A stretch of DNA of 64,000 nucleotides from Stenotrophomonas maltophilia (GTDB lineage: Bacteria > Pseudomonadota > Gammaproteobacteria > Xanthomonadales > Xanthomonadaceae). The translations under genes and the position numbers were made by a program. The stretch is taken from the NCBI RefSeq assembly GCF_002799245.1, contig NZ_NEQV01000004.1, positions 186,001-250,000 of the forward strand, written 5' to 3'. Below the pieces are notes generated by a model. That model was given only the letters and a program-made list of their open reading frames with translations. It had not been told where the DNA came from and did no database searches. This document shows positions 1 through 8,246 of this stretch, piece after piece. The number at the start of each line of letters is the position of its first letter. The first letter of the stretch is position 1.

Positions 1-990
1 TTCGTAGAACGCCGCCAGGTCGGGGTCCTTGAATTCCAGCGACTGGGTGGCCGGCGGCACCAGGATGCGCAGTGCCTGGATCAGTTCCATGCCACCGGAC
101 ACCATCAGCTCCAGCATGTTGTCCAGGCTCTGCGAGTCCGAACCGTGCATGGAGATCACCGGGTCGAACTCGGCAATGTCGAAGCGCGGCGTCTTCCACA
201 CCTTGCTGCGTGCCTGCGCCCAGCGGCGATTGCCTTCGATGGTGTTGATCTCGCCGTTGTGGGCGAGCATCCGGAACGGGTGGGCCAGCGGCCAGCGCGG
301 CAGCGTGTTGGTGGAGAAGCGCTGGTGGAACACGATCGCGCTGGAGGCCAGTTCGCGCCGCTGCAGGTCCGGATAGAAGCGGCTGAGTTTGTCCGGCAGC
401 ACCATGCCCTTGTAGCTGATCGCATCCGGGGTGAGGGTGGTGACGTAGAAGTCGGCGTGCGCGCGCAGCTGCTGTTCACTGCGGCGACGGGCCAGGAACA
501 GTGCCAGCGCGAAGCCGGCGTCATCCTGGCCGACGCCGGCATCGACGAAGACCTGTTCGATGCGCGGCAGGGTATCGCGCGCCAGTTGGCCGCAGACGCT
601 GTCGTCGGTGGGTACCTTGCGCCAGCCGGCGACCTTGCAGCCGACCGCTTCAACCTGCGCCTGCAGCTGGGTGCGGCAGGCGTGTGCGGCATCGGCGTCG
701 TGCGGCAGGAACACCAGGCCGGCAGCGAACCGCGCAGCCGTGGTGATACCGGCTTCGCTGGCCAGCAGTTTCAGGAACGCATCGGGGCGGCGCAGCAGCA
801 GGCCGCAGCCATCACCGGTCAGCCCATCGGCGGCGACGCCGCCACGGTGGGTCATGCGCGAAAGCGCGGCGATGGCGGTATCAACCAACAGGCGCGAAGG
901 TTGATCGTCGAGCTGGGCGACCATGCCAAATCCGCAGGCATCGCGCTCGGAGCGCGGGTCGTAAAGCCCTTGGCGGTTGCGGGGGGCCAT
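1..990 (-). CDS. gltB: Glutamate synthase large subunit, N-terminal part (runs off the window)
   Basis: Encodes the glutaminase end of NADPH-dependent glutamate synthase, which with GltD makes glutamate from glutamine and 2-oxoglutarate in the cytoplasm. About 330 codons are present; the stop lies beyond position 1. The protein begins MAPRNRQGLYDPRSERDACGFGM. The Cys of DACGFG is the family's N-terminal nucleophile, exposed after removal of a short propeptide. Further on it reads VFHQRFSTNTLPRWP and AHNGEINTI, both typical of class II glutamine amidotransferases. The ATG at 988-990 is preceded by a GAGG ribosome site. The gene fits the nitrogen-assimilation genes at 44.7-54.6 kb but is unlinked to them here. 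Confidence 0.93.
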   Translation of the reverse strand, partial: MAPRNRQGLYDPRSERDACGFGMVAQLDDQPSRLLVDTAIAALSRMTHRGGVAADGLTGDGCGLLLRRPDAFLKLLASEAGITTAARFAAGLVFLPHDADAAHACRTQLQAQVEAVGCKVAGWRKVPTDDSVCGQLARDTLPRIEQVFVDAGVGQDDAGFALALFLARRRSEQQLRAHADFYVTTLTPDAISYKGMVLPDKLSRFYPDLQRRELASSAIVFHQRFSTNTLPRWPLAHPFRMLAHNGEINTIEGNRRWAQARSKVWKTPRFDIAEFDPVISMHGSDSQSLDNMLELMVSGGMELIQALRILVPPATQSLEFKDPDLAAFYE

Positions 991-1349
991 CTCTACCTCG
1001 ATGCGTATAGGGTTGGCGGCGACACTCGTCCCCGCTCTGTAGAGCACGCCCTGTACGTCATGGTGGAGTGTGCCGCGCATGGCGCGGCCCTTCGGGAAGC
1101 CGCCTGGCGCACGCCCTTTCGGCGTTGCCCACCTTGCGCAGGCACTCGCCTGCGCGGCGGCGCGCGCCTTGCCTGGCCGCACGCCAAGTGTCTTCACATC
1201 CACCCTGACGCACACGCCGTGCTCTTCCTGGAGCGCATCGTGAGGCCACCGGATGCCTCGACTAGATCACAGGTTGCTGCAGCGCCGCAATACACGGTTG
1301 CAGGTGCAACAGAACGCGCCGGCAACCCCGTGCCGGCGCGGGGTCAGGC
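991..1349. other. Gene-free stretch upstream of gltB and downstream of the I78 gene
   Basis: These 359 bases separate the gltB start from the stop of the small lipoprotein gene. Open frames here are short, Arg/Pro-rich shadows without a family match. It should hold the gltB promoter, but I could not pick a convincing -35/-10 or sigma-54 site. A small palindrome (GCTCT-gt-AGAGC) lies at about 1034-1045, and a hairpin next to the I78 stop is listed separately. Confidence 0.6.
1316..1339 (-). terminator. Hairpin after the I78 inhibitor gene
   Basis: GCGCCGGCA and TGCCGGCGC form a 9-bp perfect stem with a 6-base loop, just past the stop of the minus-strand gene ending at 1350. On the minus strand only a weak T-rich stretch (GTTCTGTT) follows, so this may be a poor terminator or an mRNA 3'-end stabiliser. 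Confidence 0.5.
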
Positions 1350-1739
1350 TTAGCCGCAGCGCACGCCGCTGACCAGGCCCTTGTCGTCCACTTCGATGTT
1401 CAGGCGGTCGCCCAGGAACTCCATCGTGGCCACGTCATTGGGCTTCATGACGCGCAGCTGGTGGGCACCGGCATCTTCCTGCGCCTGCTTGCCCAGCGCG
1501 TCGGCATAGGCCTGGCCGACCAGGCTCTGCACCTGGCTGGCGTCGCAGGCACCGACCGGCGGTGCCTCGGTGGCCTTGCCAGCCTCATCGGCCGGTGCCT
1601 TTGCAGCCTCGGCGGCCTGCTGTGCATGGGCCGTGGCCGAATCCTGCTCATCCAGCGCCGGTGCCTGGCAGGCGGTCAGCGCCAGCACGGCCGGCAGCAG
1701 CAGGGCGGAGAGCGAACGGGCGCGAATCGGGAACGACAT
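1350..1739 (-). CDS. I78-family peptidase inhibitor lipoprotein (copy 1)
   Basis: A 129-aa predicted lipoprotein. The N-terminus MSFPIRARSLSALLLPAVLA ends in the lipobox LTAC, so the mature protein should be lipidated and face the periplasm. An Ala/Glu-rich linker (about residues 25-60) leads to a C-terminal I78-like domain: an early Cys (GACDASQ), then VMKPNDVATMEFLGDRLNIEVD and a terminal VRCG. Family members inhibit serine proteases such as elastase and subtilisin. Two ATGs are adjacent (1742 and 1739); the second has better spacing from the GGAG ribosome site. Two more genes of this type lie at 2884-3192 and 8247-8561. Confidence 0.8.
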   Translation of the reverse strand: MSFPIRARSLSALLLPAVLALTACQAPALDEQDSATAHAQQAAEAAKAPADEAGKATEAPPVGACDASQVQSLVGQAYADALGKQAQEDAGAHQLRVMKPNDVATMEFLGDRLNIEVDDKGLVSGVRCG

Positions 1740-1850
1740 CATGACTCCGGAAGGGATTGTGAAAACCCGAGCATAGCGGCGAACCGATCCTCACGTGTTT
1801 GTCTTGTGTTATCGACAGGTTCGCGGCATCGCGACAGCGACACTGCGGGC

Positions 1851-2906
1851 ATGCCAACCCCCTCTACCCCCGAACGACAGGCCGCGCGTGCCGCGGGCCT
1901 GCGCTATGTCGATGACACCCAGCCGGGCATCAGCCGGCGCCGCGCCGGCAAGGGTTTCAGTTACCGCGATGCCGATGGCCATGCGGTCCGCGATGCCGCC
2001 ACCCTGCAGCGCATCCGTGCGCTGGCGATTCCGCCGGCCTATACCGCTGTCTGGATCTGCGCCCACGCCAATGGGCACCTGCAGGCCACCGGCCGCGATG
2101 CGCGTGGACGCAAGCAGTACCGCTACCACGCTGACTGGGCCAGGGAGCGCGACGCCGGCAAGTTCGATCGCATCATCGCCTTTGGCGAGGCCCTGCCGAC
2201 GTTGAGGCGGCGTGTGTCGCGGGATCTCAAACGGCCGGGGTTTCCACAGGACAAGGTGCTGGCCATGGTGGTCGCGCTGCTGGCCGATACGTTGGTGCGG
2301 GTCGGCAATGAGGCCTATGCGCAGCAGAACCGTTCGTTCGGGCTGACCACACTGCGCAACCGGCATCTGGAACTGCTGCGCGGCGGCCGCGTGCGCATGC
2401 GCTTCCGTGGCAAGTCCGGGCAGCTGCAGGAGGTGACCGTGGGCGATCGCCGGCTGGGGCTGCTGGTGCGGCGCCTGCAGCAGTTGCCCGGCCAGGCGCT
2501 GTTCCAGTACCGCGATGACGACGGTGCGCTGCAGCCGGTGGATTCCGGTGCGGTGAACGACTACCTGCGCGAGGTGATGGGCGAAGACTTCACCGCCAAG
2601 GATTTCCGCACCTGGGGCGGCACCGTGGCCGCGGTACAGGCGTTCGCGGCCACCGAACTGCCGGAGCCGGCCAGCCAGCGCGCGCTGGCGCAGGCGCAGC
2701 GTGCGGTGGTGTGCGAGGTGGCGTCGCTGCTGGGCAACACGCCGGCGGTGTGCCGCAAGGCCTACATCGACCCCTGCGTGTTCGCCGGCTGGGAGCGTGG
2801 CGAACTGGCGAAACTGGCCGGCCTGCGCGGGCCGCGCCAGTGGGAACAGGCGACCCTGCGCGTGCTGCGCAGGGCGCGCCGGCTCAGCCGCAGTAGATCG
2901 CGGTGA
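1851..2906 (+). CDS. DNA topoisomerase IB
   Basis: A 351-aa poxvirus-type bacterial type IB topoisomerase, which relaxes supercoils by a transient 3'-phosphotyrosyl nick. The N-terminal domain carries GFSYRDADG, then IPPAYTAVWICAHANGHLQATGRDARGRKQYRYH, as in the family. The catalytic domain has VRVGNEAYAQQNRSFGLTTLRNRH, the KDFRTWGGT region and the active tyrosine at about residue 305 in CRKAYIDP. Length and order are normal. Start chosen at ATG 1851 (MPTPSTPERQ); an upstream extension to 1461 would run over the divergent I78 gene. The 3' end overlaps the tail of the opposing I78 gene by 23 bp. Confidence 0.93.
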   Translation: MPTPSTPERQAARAAGLRYVDDTQPGISRRRAGKGFSYRDADGHAVRDAATLQRIRALAIPPAYTAVWICAHANGHLQATGRDARGRKQYRYHADWARERDAGKFDRIIAFGEALPTLRRRVSRDLKRPGFPQDKVLAMVVALLADTLVRVGNEAYAQQNRSFGLTTLRNRHLELLRGGRVRMRFRGKSGQLQEVTVGDRRLGLLVRRLQQLPGQALFQYRDDDGALQPVDSGAVNDYLREVMGEDFTAKDFRTWGGTVAAVQAFAATELPEPASQRALAQAQRAVVCEVASLLGNTPAVCRKAYIDPCVFAGWERGELAKLAGLRGPRQWEQATLRVLRRARRLSRSRSR

Positions 2907-3192
2907 TGTTGTTGGTGCGGCCCTTCTCGATGGTCAGGCGGTCGCCGCCTTCGCTGGCCGGTGGCACCCTCGGGCCGTCGTGACGCAGTACCCGCACATG
3001 CAGGCTGTCGCTGTCCACGCGTGCGCGGGCCACGGTGGCGTCCGAGGCAGCAAGGCCGAGTGCGCCGCGCACCATGTCACTGTGGCACTGGCCGGAAATC
3101 ACGCCGTCGATCGGCTGCACCTGGGCTACCGGCGTGCTGCTGCAGGCGGCGAGGGCAACGCAGACGGCGGCGGTGGCGATGGCATGTTTCAT
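2884..3192 (-). CDS. I78-family peptidase inhibitor lipoprotein (copy 2)
   Basis: A 102-aa predicted lipoprotein: MKHAIATAAVCVALAAC gives a short signal peptide with lipobox ALAAC. After a short linker the I78-like domain shows the early Cys (SGQCHSD), LRHDGPRVPP, GGDRLTIEKGRTNNITAIYCG at the end. The last block matches the family's R-L-[TN]-[IV]...I...CG ending. It should inhibit serine proteases at the cell envelope. The start at 3192 was preferred over longer starts because only it places the signal peptide first. Convergent with, and overlapping, the topoisomerase gene. This is the most divergent of the three copies. Confidence 0.68.
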   Translation of the reverse strand: MKHAIATAAVCVALAACSSTPVAQVQPIDGVISGQCHSDMVRGALGLAASDATVARARVDSDSLHVRVLRHDGPRVPPASEGGDRLTIEKGRTNNITAIYCG

Positions 3193-3337
3193 GGACGCGT
3201 TCCTTGAATGGTTACGTGCAGCGTGCGACCACAGGCGTGGTGGCGGAATGAATACCGTGCACATCGTGGACACGGTGCATTCACTGCTGCCGACTGCGTG
3301 GGTGCAGACACTGCAGGAGCGGCATGCACCGCCTCCG

Positions 3338-3360
3338 GTAGTGCCGGCCGCTGGCCGGCA
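3338..3360. repeat. SMAG/REP palindrome
   Basis: GTAG followed by the hairpin TGCCGGCC-gc-(t)GGCCGGCA. The GTAG head and stem match the Stenotrophomonas SMAG repeat family. It lies in the 284-base divergent gap between the I78 copy 2 start and the candidate effector gene. Confidence 0.75.
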
Positions 3361-3476
3361 GGCCGCGCGGAGCCTGCTGAACGGGGCTTGGTGGGGGTGT
3401 GCGGCAGGTGTCAACGGCTCGACGCGCGCGCTGGAGTAGGCTGGGACCCCATGCCGATCACGTTCAAGGACCGATC

Positions 3477-4892
3477 ATGCCCGAGATGGACATCAACGCA
3501 GCGGCCAATGAAGTCGTAGCCCTGTTGCGGCAGCACGACGCCTGTGGTGCGGCCGCGCGCCTGGAAGCCCTGCACAACGGCCAGAGTGCGGTGGTGCAGG
3601 AATCGCTGGATCGCTACATCGCGGCGCGTGGCGCCACCGAACTTGAAGCGTTGCGCCGAAGCAATGGCGTGGCCGCCGCAGACGCGGCCACGGTCAATCC
3701 GATGCTGGATCGCCTGCGTGAGGCGACGCGCCCACCGCGCATGCCCGATGCGGCAGAGACCGCAGGCCTGAGCCAGGCCCAGCAGTACGACGTGTACGGC
3801 AGCATCGTGGCCCAGCGCGGCAACAGCGCGGCCAATGACGCGATGGCAACGCGGGACCGCGTTGTTCTGGGGCTGCGCGACGAGAACCGCACCACCGAGG
3901 CACGCGGGCGTGGCGTCTATGACGACCGCATCGTGGTGCTGTGGAAGGATGCGCAGGGGCACGGCCATGTGCGCGAGTTCAACCAGGCCACGACCGAGCC
4001 GACCGCCCAGTACGACGGACATGCCAAGACCACGCCGCGCAGCCCGGGCTTCGGCAACGTGGCGCCGCGCACCAAGACCGAGGGTGAGGACGTCGACGGC
4101 GACCGGGTCAAGGACCTGGGGCGCCTGGGCGAGGGCACCACCGAGATGCGCGCAACGACCCATCCGCGCAATGGCCATCCCGCCGAGTTCGCGCTGCGTC
4201 CTTCGCAGGACGCGATCACCGCGGGCGCCGGCCGGGTGGAACGGGACAGCAATGGCGACGGCTGGTTCGATGCACGCGATACCCAGGGCGTGCAGGACCT
4301 CAACGACACCTTCAAGATCCACCGTGGCAGCCGGTCCAACACCGATTCGGCCGGCTGCCAGACCATCGGCGGTGGCGAGTACGACGACTTCGTGGCGACG
4401 GTGCGTGGCACGCCCGGGCAGAACCGTTGGCAGTACGTGCTGACCTCGGTCGCACCGGGGCAGGCGCGCGAGCTGGAGCAGGATGCACCGCTTGCAGCCA
4501 ATGACGATCCTCGCCAACCCGGTCATCGCGATCATCCCCTGCAGCAGCAGATCAGTACGCACCTGCGGGGCTTGGGCGGACGCTACGCCGAACATGCCGA
4601 TGCCTACAGCCTGGTGATGCTGCGCGAAGCGAAGGCCGCCGGCATCACCCAGGTCGACCAGATCGTGGCCAGCAACCCGAGTGCGGGCCGCGCGGCGGGC
4701 GAAACGCTGTTCCTGGTGCAGGGCAGTCCGGGCGATCCTGCGGCGCTGCGTGCAGGGGTCAATGCGGCGGAGGTGCGCGAGACCGCGGTGGAAACCAGCC
4801 TGCGCCAACTGCAGCAGCAATCGCGCGAACAGGGGGCACCCGTGCCCGCGCCGGCACAGCAGCACGAAGCACCCGCGATGGGAGGGCGTTGA
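3477..4892 (+). CDS. Candidate XVIPCD-type T4SS antibacterial effector
   Basis: A 471-aa protein without a signal peptide. The last 130 residues resemble the Xanthomonadales VirD4-interacting conserved domain (XVIPCD), which targets toxins to the bacteria-killing type IV secretion system. Visible features are a HPLQQQI-type start near residue 350, then AKAAGITQVDQIV, LFLVQGSPGDPAALR and a Gln-rich tail (LRQLQQQ). The middle holds an EF-hand-like loop, DSNGDGWFDARD (about 257-268). It is followed by IHRGSRSNTDSAGCQTI (His about 282, Cys about 294), a His/Cys pair reminiscent of YkuD-like or other peptidoglycan enzymes; this assignment is inference. Start ATG 3477 follows AAGGA by 6 bases. The next gene begins 3 bases downstream and encodes a lipoprotein, the arrangement seen for effector/immunity pairs. 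Confidence 0.72.
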   Translation: MPEMDINAAANEVVALLRQHDACGAAARLEALHNGQSAVVQESLDRYIAARGATELEALRRSNGVAAADAATVNPMLDRLREATRPPRMPDAAETAGLSQAQQYDVYGSIVAQRGNSAANDAMATRDRVVLGLRDENRTTEARGRGVYDDRIVVLWKDAQGHGHVREFNQATTEPTAQYDGHAKTTPRSPGFGNVAPRTKTEGEDVDGDRVKDLGRLGEGTTEMRATTHPRNGHPAEFALRPSQDAITAGAGRVERDSNGDGWFDARDTQGVQDLNDTFKIHRGSRSNTDSAGCQTIGGGEYDDFVATVRGTPGQNRWQYVLTSVAPGQARELEQDAPLAANDDPRQPGHRDHPLQQQISTHLRGLGGRYAEHADAYSLVMLREAKAAGITQVDQIVASNPSAGRAAGETLFLVQGSPGDPAALRAGVNAAEVRETAVETSLRQLQQQSREQGAPVPAPAQQHEAPAMGGR

Positions 4893-4895
4893 ACG

Positions 4896-5708
4896 ATGAT
4901 CCGGTCGCACCTGAAGCCAAGCGTTTCGTTGATGCTGCTGCTGGCCTGCAGCGCCTGTGCGCCCGCCGGGGAGCGCGCCGTGCCGGTCGCACCCATCGCG
5001 AAGGCGGAGGCGAAACCGTCGGCCTTGCCTGCGCAGGCAGGGCCCACTGAACGCGGATTGCCTGCATTGCCGGAAGCCTCCGGCAGCGCCCATCCCGGCG
5101 GCCGCTACGGCGCGTTGCCCGAACCTGCCAGACGGGTGCTGGCGCAGTTGAAGTGCAATGTGGAGGGCGCCAGCAACGTGCAGGTGCTTTCCATTCCCGC
5201 GCAGGGGGGCCAGCAGGATTTCATGGTCACCGACCGCGGCGGGCCCCATTTCCGCTACTGGATACGCTCGTTCTCCAGCAGTGGTGGTGCCACCGGGTAT
5301 CTGGTGCAGTTGCGGGACTGCCCGGCAACCACCACGGGCATGCGCGCCTACATCGCACAGGGAGCCGCACCGCTCCAGGACGTCACCGCGTCGCTGCTGG
5401 CGCAGGCTGGCCTGCCCGATGGGGCGACGATGACGGCATACCAGGACAAGGGCGCAGGCGATCTGTTCGCCTTCATCGGCGTGCTGGACAAAGTACCGGT
5501 GCTGCGGTGGGTGGCCGAGGCCGATCCCGAACAGCCACTGGCCGCCGATGCGCGCAGCTTCGACCATGGCAATGCCATCCACGGCGGTTTCCTGCGCTGG
5601 AACCAGGATCACTTCGAGGTGGCCAGGACCGTTCCCGCCACGCTTTGGCCCTGCGATGACAGCCCGTTGCTGCCGTGCAGGGGCGACCCGTTCGTGATCG
5701 GCCGTTGA
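4896..5708 (+). CDS. Putative immunity lipoprotein for the upstream effector
   Basis: A 270-aa predicted lipoprotein with lipobox LLAC at residues 15-18 (an alternative Cys is at 21). A Pro/Ala-rich spacer to about residue 75 precedes a globular domain with no family I recognise. That domain has paired cysteines (LKCNVEG, LRDCPA, WPCDDS, LPCRG) that could form periplasmic disulfides. It starts 3 bases after the effector stop, so the two are translationally linked. By family precedent, lipoproteins in this position are cognate immunity proteins that block a toxin arriving in the periplasm. That role here rests on context, not on sequence match. Confidence 0.62.
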   Translation: MIRSHLKPSVSLMLLLACSACAPAGERAVPVAPIAKAEAKPSALPAQAGPTERGLPALPEASGSAHPGGRYGALPEPARRVLAQLKCNVEGASNVQVLSIPAQGGQQDFMVTDRGGPHFRYWIRSFSSSGGATGYLVQLRDCPATTTGMRAYIAQGAAPLQDVTASLLAQAGLPDGATMTAYQDKGAGDLFAFIGVLDKVPVLRWVAEADPEQPLAADARSFDHGNAIHGGFLRWNQDHFEVARTVPATLWPCDDSPLLPCRGDPFVIGR

Positions 5709-5756
5709 GGCGGTAGGTCGCCCCCTACCGTTCGTCGGCCCATGACTTCCGGGGGG

Positions 5757-5803
5757 TTGACTACAGTTGTCGTCACGCAGAAAGTGACGACACGTGTAGT
5801 CAA
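5757..5803. promoter_or_regulatory. Long palindromic operator, probable BlaI-type site
   Basis: Two 20-base arms, 18 of 20 positions matching, surround a 7-base spacer. The left arm starts TTGACTACA and the right arm ends TGTAGTCAA. The outer TACA...TGTA blocks resemble BlaI/MecI operators. The site ends 12 bases before the ATG of the blaI-like gene, which suggests autorepression. The left TTGACT could also serve as a -35 box. Confidence 0.75.
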
Positions 5804-5815
5804 GGGAGTGGTGTC

Positions 5816-6202
5816 ATGCGTGGCAAGACGATCGGGGACCAGGAACTGGCCCTGCTGCAGTACATCGATGAACATGCGCCGGCCACGGTCGGCGAGGTCG
5901 CCAGTGGCTATGGCGAGGCCCGCGGCCTGGCCCGTTCCACCGTGCTGACGATGATGGAGCGGCTGCGGGCGAAGGGGTATCTTCAGCGCCAGCAGCAGGA
6001 CGGCGTCTATCGCTACCAGGCCACCCGTGGCCCGGAGAGCGTGCTGCAGGGAGCCGTGGCCCAGTTCGTCGACAACACCCTGCAGGGCTCGGTGTCGCCG
6101 TTCGTGGCCTATCTGTCGCAGCGCCAGCAGGTCAGCGACAACGAGCTGGCTGAGCTGGAAGCGCTGGTCGCCCAACTCCAATCGCGCCGCCACGAGGGCT
6201 GA
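5816..6202 (+). CDS. BlaI/MecI/CopY-family transcriptional repressor
   Basis: A 128-aa winged-helix repressor. The N-terminal half (GDQELALLQYIDEHAPATVGEVAS...STVLTMMERLRAKGYLQRQQQ) is the family's DNA-binding domain; the C-terminal half (SVSPFVAYLSQ...LEALVAQLQ) is the dimerisation helix region. Family members repress their own operon and are inactivated by the partner M56 metallopeptidase. That partner is encoded 3 bases downstream. The matching operator is just upstream (5757-5803). A GGGAG ribosome site precedes ATG 5816. No beta-lactamase gene is adjacent, so the regulon is unknown. Confidence 0.9.
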   Translation: MRGKTIGDQELALLQYIDEHAPATVGEVASGYGEARGLARSTVLTMMERLRAKGYLQRQQQDGVYRYQATRGPESVLQGAVAQFVDNTLQGSVSPFVAYLSQRQQVSDNELAELEALVAQLQSRRHEG

Positions 6203-6205
6203 GCC

Positions 6206-8206
6206 ATGGACACCACGATGCTGATTCCGATGTTGGAACGCCTGGGCTGGACCAGCCTGCAGACCGTGCTGCTGGTGGCCCTGGTGTACGGCGTGTGCCG
6301 CGCACTGCCGTCGCTGTCGGCGGCCACCCGCTGCCGCCTGTGGTGGCTGGTGTCGCTGCAGGCCGTGCTCGGCCTGTTCTGGAGCCAGCCGTTGCAGTTG
6401 GCCTGGCTGCCGGCCCCGCAGGCGGTGGCGATGACTGCCACCGAAGTGATGACCGAGACGCTGCATCCGCTGGCTCCGGAAGCCTCGGCCCAGCTGCTGG
6501 CCGCAATGCCGGTGCCGGCTGCGGACGTGCCGGCGGTGGCGTGGTGGGCGGTTGCACTGGCCGCGCTGTGGATGTCCGGCGTGCTGCTGATGGCCCTGCG
6601 CACCTTCGGTGAGTGGCGCCGCTGCCGCGCGCTGCTGGCAGCGGCCTATCCCTGCGAGGACGAGGCGCTGGTGCAGGCCCTGCAGCTGGCCTCTGATGCG
6701 CACGGCGTGCGCCCTGCGCCGCGGTTGTGGATGAGTACGCAGGTGGACGCACCGCAGCTGGTCGGTCCGTTCCGTCCGGTGCTGCTGCTGCCGGCCGGTG
6801 ACAACGCCCTGCAGGGCGACGCGCTGGACCTGGCCCTGACCCATGAACTGCAGCACCTGCAGCGGCGTGACCTGCAATGGGGCCTGTTGCCGGCGCTGGC
6901 GCAGCACCTGTTCTTCTTCCACCCGCTGCTGCGCCTGTCGGTGCGTGAATATGCACAGGCACGCGAAGAAGCCGTGGACGCAGCGGTGGTTGGCCAGCAT
7001 GGTGCCAGCCGCCAGGCCTATGGCCGTCTGTTGCTGCAGCTGGGCGTGGCACCGCAGCCGCACCTGGGCGTGGCCAGCGCCGCACCGGATACCACCAGCC
7101 TCAAGCGTCGCCTGCTCTCGTTGCAGCCACGCCGGGCCTGCCCGCGCATCCTGGCGACGGCGCTGACGGCTGCCGTGGTGCTGGTGGGCGTGGCGCCGAT
7201 GCGGCTGGTCGCTGCGCCGGTGCCGCCGGCACCGCCCGCGCCACCGGCGGCGCCGAAGGCCGTGGTGCCGCCCCCGCCGAAGGCACCGCAAGCGCCGCCC
7301 GCACCGCCCTCGGCCGCGCGCGTTCCGGCCGTGCCGGTGGCTCCCGCGCCGCCGGCCGAACCGGCTGACGTCGAGGCATTGTCAGGTCCGGACGATGCGG
7401 ACGTGGCGGTCGACGTGGATGTCGATGTCGATGTCGATACCGGTATGCACAGTGGTCGCACGACCTCCCGCACCACCTCGATCACCACCTACGGCCGCTT
7501 GGACCTGGGTAAATCGCCGCCGCAGGCCTTCGTGCTGGTCGATGGCGATTCGACCTTCGCCAACGGCGGCATGGACGATGTGACGGTGGCCCGCAGGCAG
7601 CTCGGCAAGGGCCCGGCGTTGTGGTTCCGCCAGGGTGACAAGCGCTACGTGGTGCGTGACCCGATGATGATCCAGACCTTGCAGCGCGCCTACAGCAGCG
7701 CGGTGGATCTGGGTCGCCAGCAGAGCGAGCTGGGCCGTCAGCAGAGCGCGCTGGGCCGCCAGCAGAGCGACATTGGCAAGCAGTTCGGCGAGATGGGGCG
7801 ACTGCAGGGTGAGGAAGCACGCCGCATGGCACGGGCCGCCGCCGAGGCTGCGCGCAGTGCGATGGCCGCGCATGACATCAACCGCGAAGCCGCGGCGGAA
7901 GCGGCGAAGGCGGCGCGGGGCGCGACCAACGATGCGGCCGTTGCACGTGAGGCCGCACGTGAGGCCGCCGCACAGGCACGTCGTGCGATGCAGGAAGTGG
8001 ACAACGAAACCGCGCGGGCCAGCTACACCCGCGACATGCAGCGCCTGGCCAGCCAGCAGTCTGAACTGGCCAGCCGCCAGGCGGCGCTGGGCAGCCAGCA
8101 GGCCGCGTTGGGCGAGCGCCAGGCACGCGTGCATGCCGAGGCGTCGCAGCAGGCGCAGCAGGTGATCGCGCGCGCACTGGCCAGTGGCAAGGCCGAACGT
8201 CTCTGA
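6206..8206 (+). CDS. M56-family (BlaR1-like) membrane metallopeptidase with unusual C-terminal half
   Basis: A 666-aa membrane protein. Residues 1-330 form the M56 core: hydrophobic segments near residues 15-35, 45-60 and 110-135, the zinc motif HELQH at about 213 (LTHELQHLQRRDLQ), EEAVDAAV downstream, and another membrane segment near 315-335. Such proteases cleave BlaI-type repressors, and the repressor gene lies 3 bases upstream. The C-terminal half lacks the penicillin-binding sensor domain of classical BlaR1. Instead it has a Pro/Ala-rich tract, an Asp-Val repeat (about 395-412), a small globular part (about 430-490), and Gln/Ala-rich heptad-like repeats such as LGRQQSELGRQQSALGRQQS. The trigger is therefore unlikely to be a beta-lactam bound by a PBP-like domain. 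Confidence 0.85.
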   Translation: MDTTMLIPMLERLGWTSLQTVLLVALVYGVCRALPSLSAATRCRLWWLVSLQAVLGLFWSQPLQLAWLPAPQAVAMTATEVMTETLHPLAPEASAQLLAAMPVPAADVPAVAWWAVALAALWMSGVLLMALRTFGEWRRCRALLAAAYPCEDEALVQALQLASDAHGVRPAPRLWMSTQVDAPQLVGPFRPVLLLPAGDNALQGDALDLALTHELQHLQRRDLQWGLLPALAQHLFFFHPLLRLSVREYAQAREEAVDAAVVGQHGASRQAYGRLLLQLGVAPQPHLGVASAAPDTTSLKRRLLSLQPRRACPRILATALTAAVVLVGVAPMRLVAAPVPPAPPAPPAAPKAVVPPPPKAPQAPPAPPSAARVPAVPVAPAPPAEPADVEALSGPDDADVAVDVDVDVDVDTGMHSGRTTSRTTSITTYGRLDLGKSPPQAFVLVDGDSTFANGGMDDVTVARRQLGKGPALWFRQGDKRYVVRDPMMIQTLQRAYSSAVDLGRQQSELGRQQSALGRQQSDIGKQFGEMGRLQGEEARRMARAAAEAARSAMAAHDINREAAAEAAKAARGATNDAAVAREAAREAAAQARRAMQEVDNETARASYTRDMQRLASQQSELASRQAALGSQQAALGERQARVHAEASQQAQQVIARALASGKAERL

Positions 8207-8209
8207 TCG

Positions 8210-8233
8210 GTAGTGCCGGCCGCAGGCCGGCAC
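8210..8233. repeat. SMAG/REP palindrome
   Basis: GTAG head with stem TGCCGGCC-gca-GGCCGGCA, immediately after the M56 stop and before the convergent I78 gene. It could also terminate or stabilise transcripts from either side. Confidence 0.75.
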
Positions 8234-8246
8234 CCACTTGGAGCGA

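Noticed and set aside
1058..1249. Short minus-strand open frames upstream of gltB
   Set aside because: 63-64 aa, Arg-rich, no ribosome site, no family match; typical of spurious frames in GC-rich intergenic DNA.
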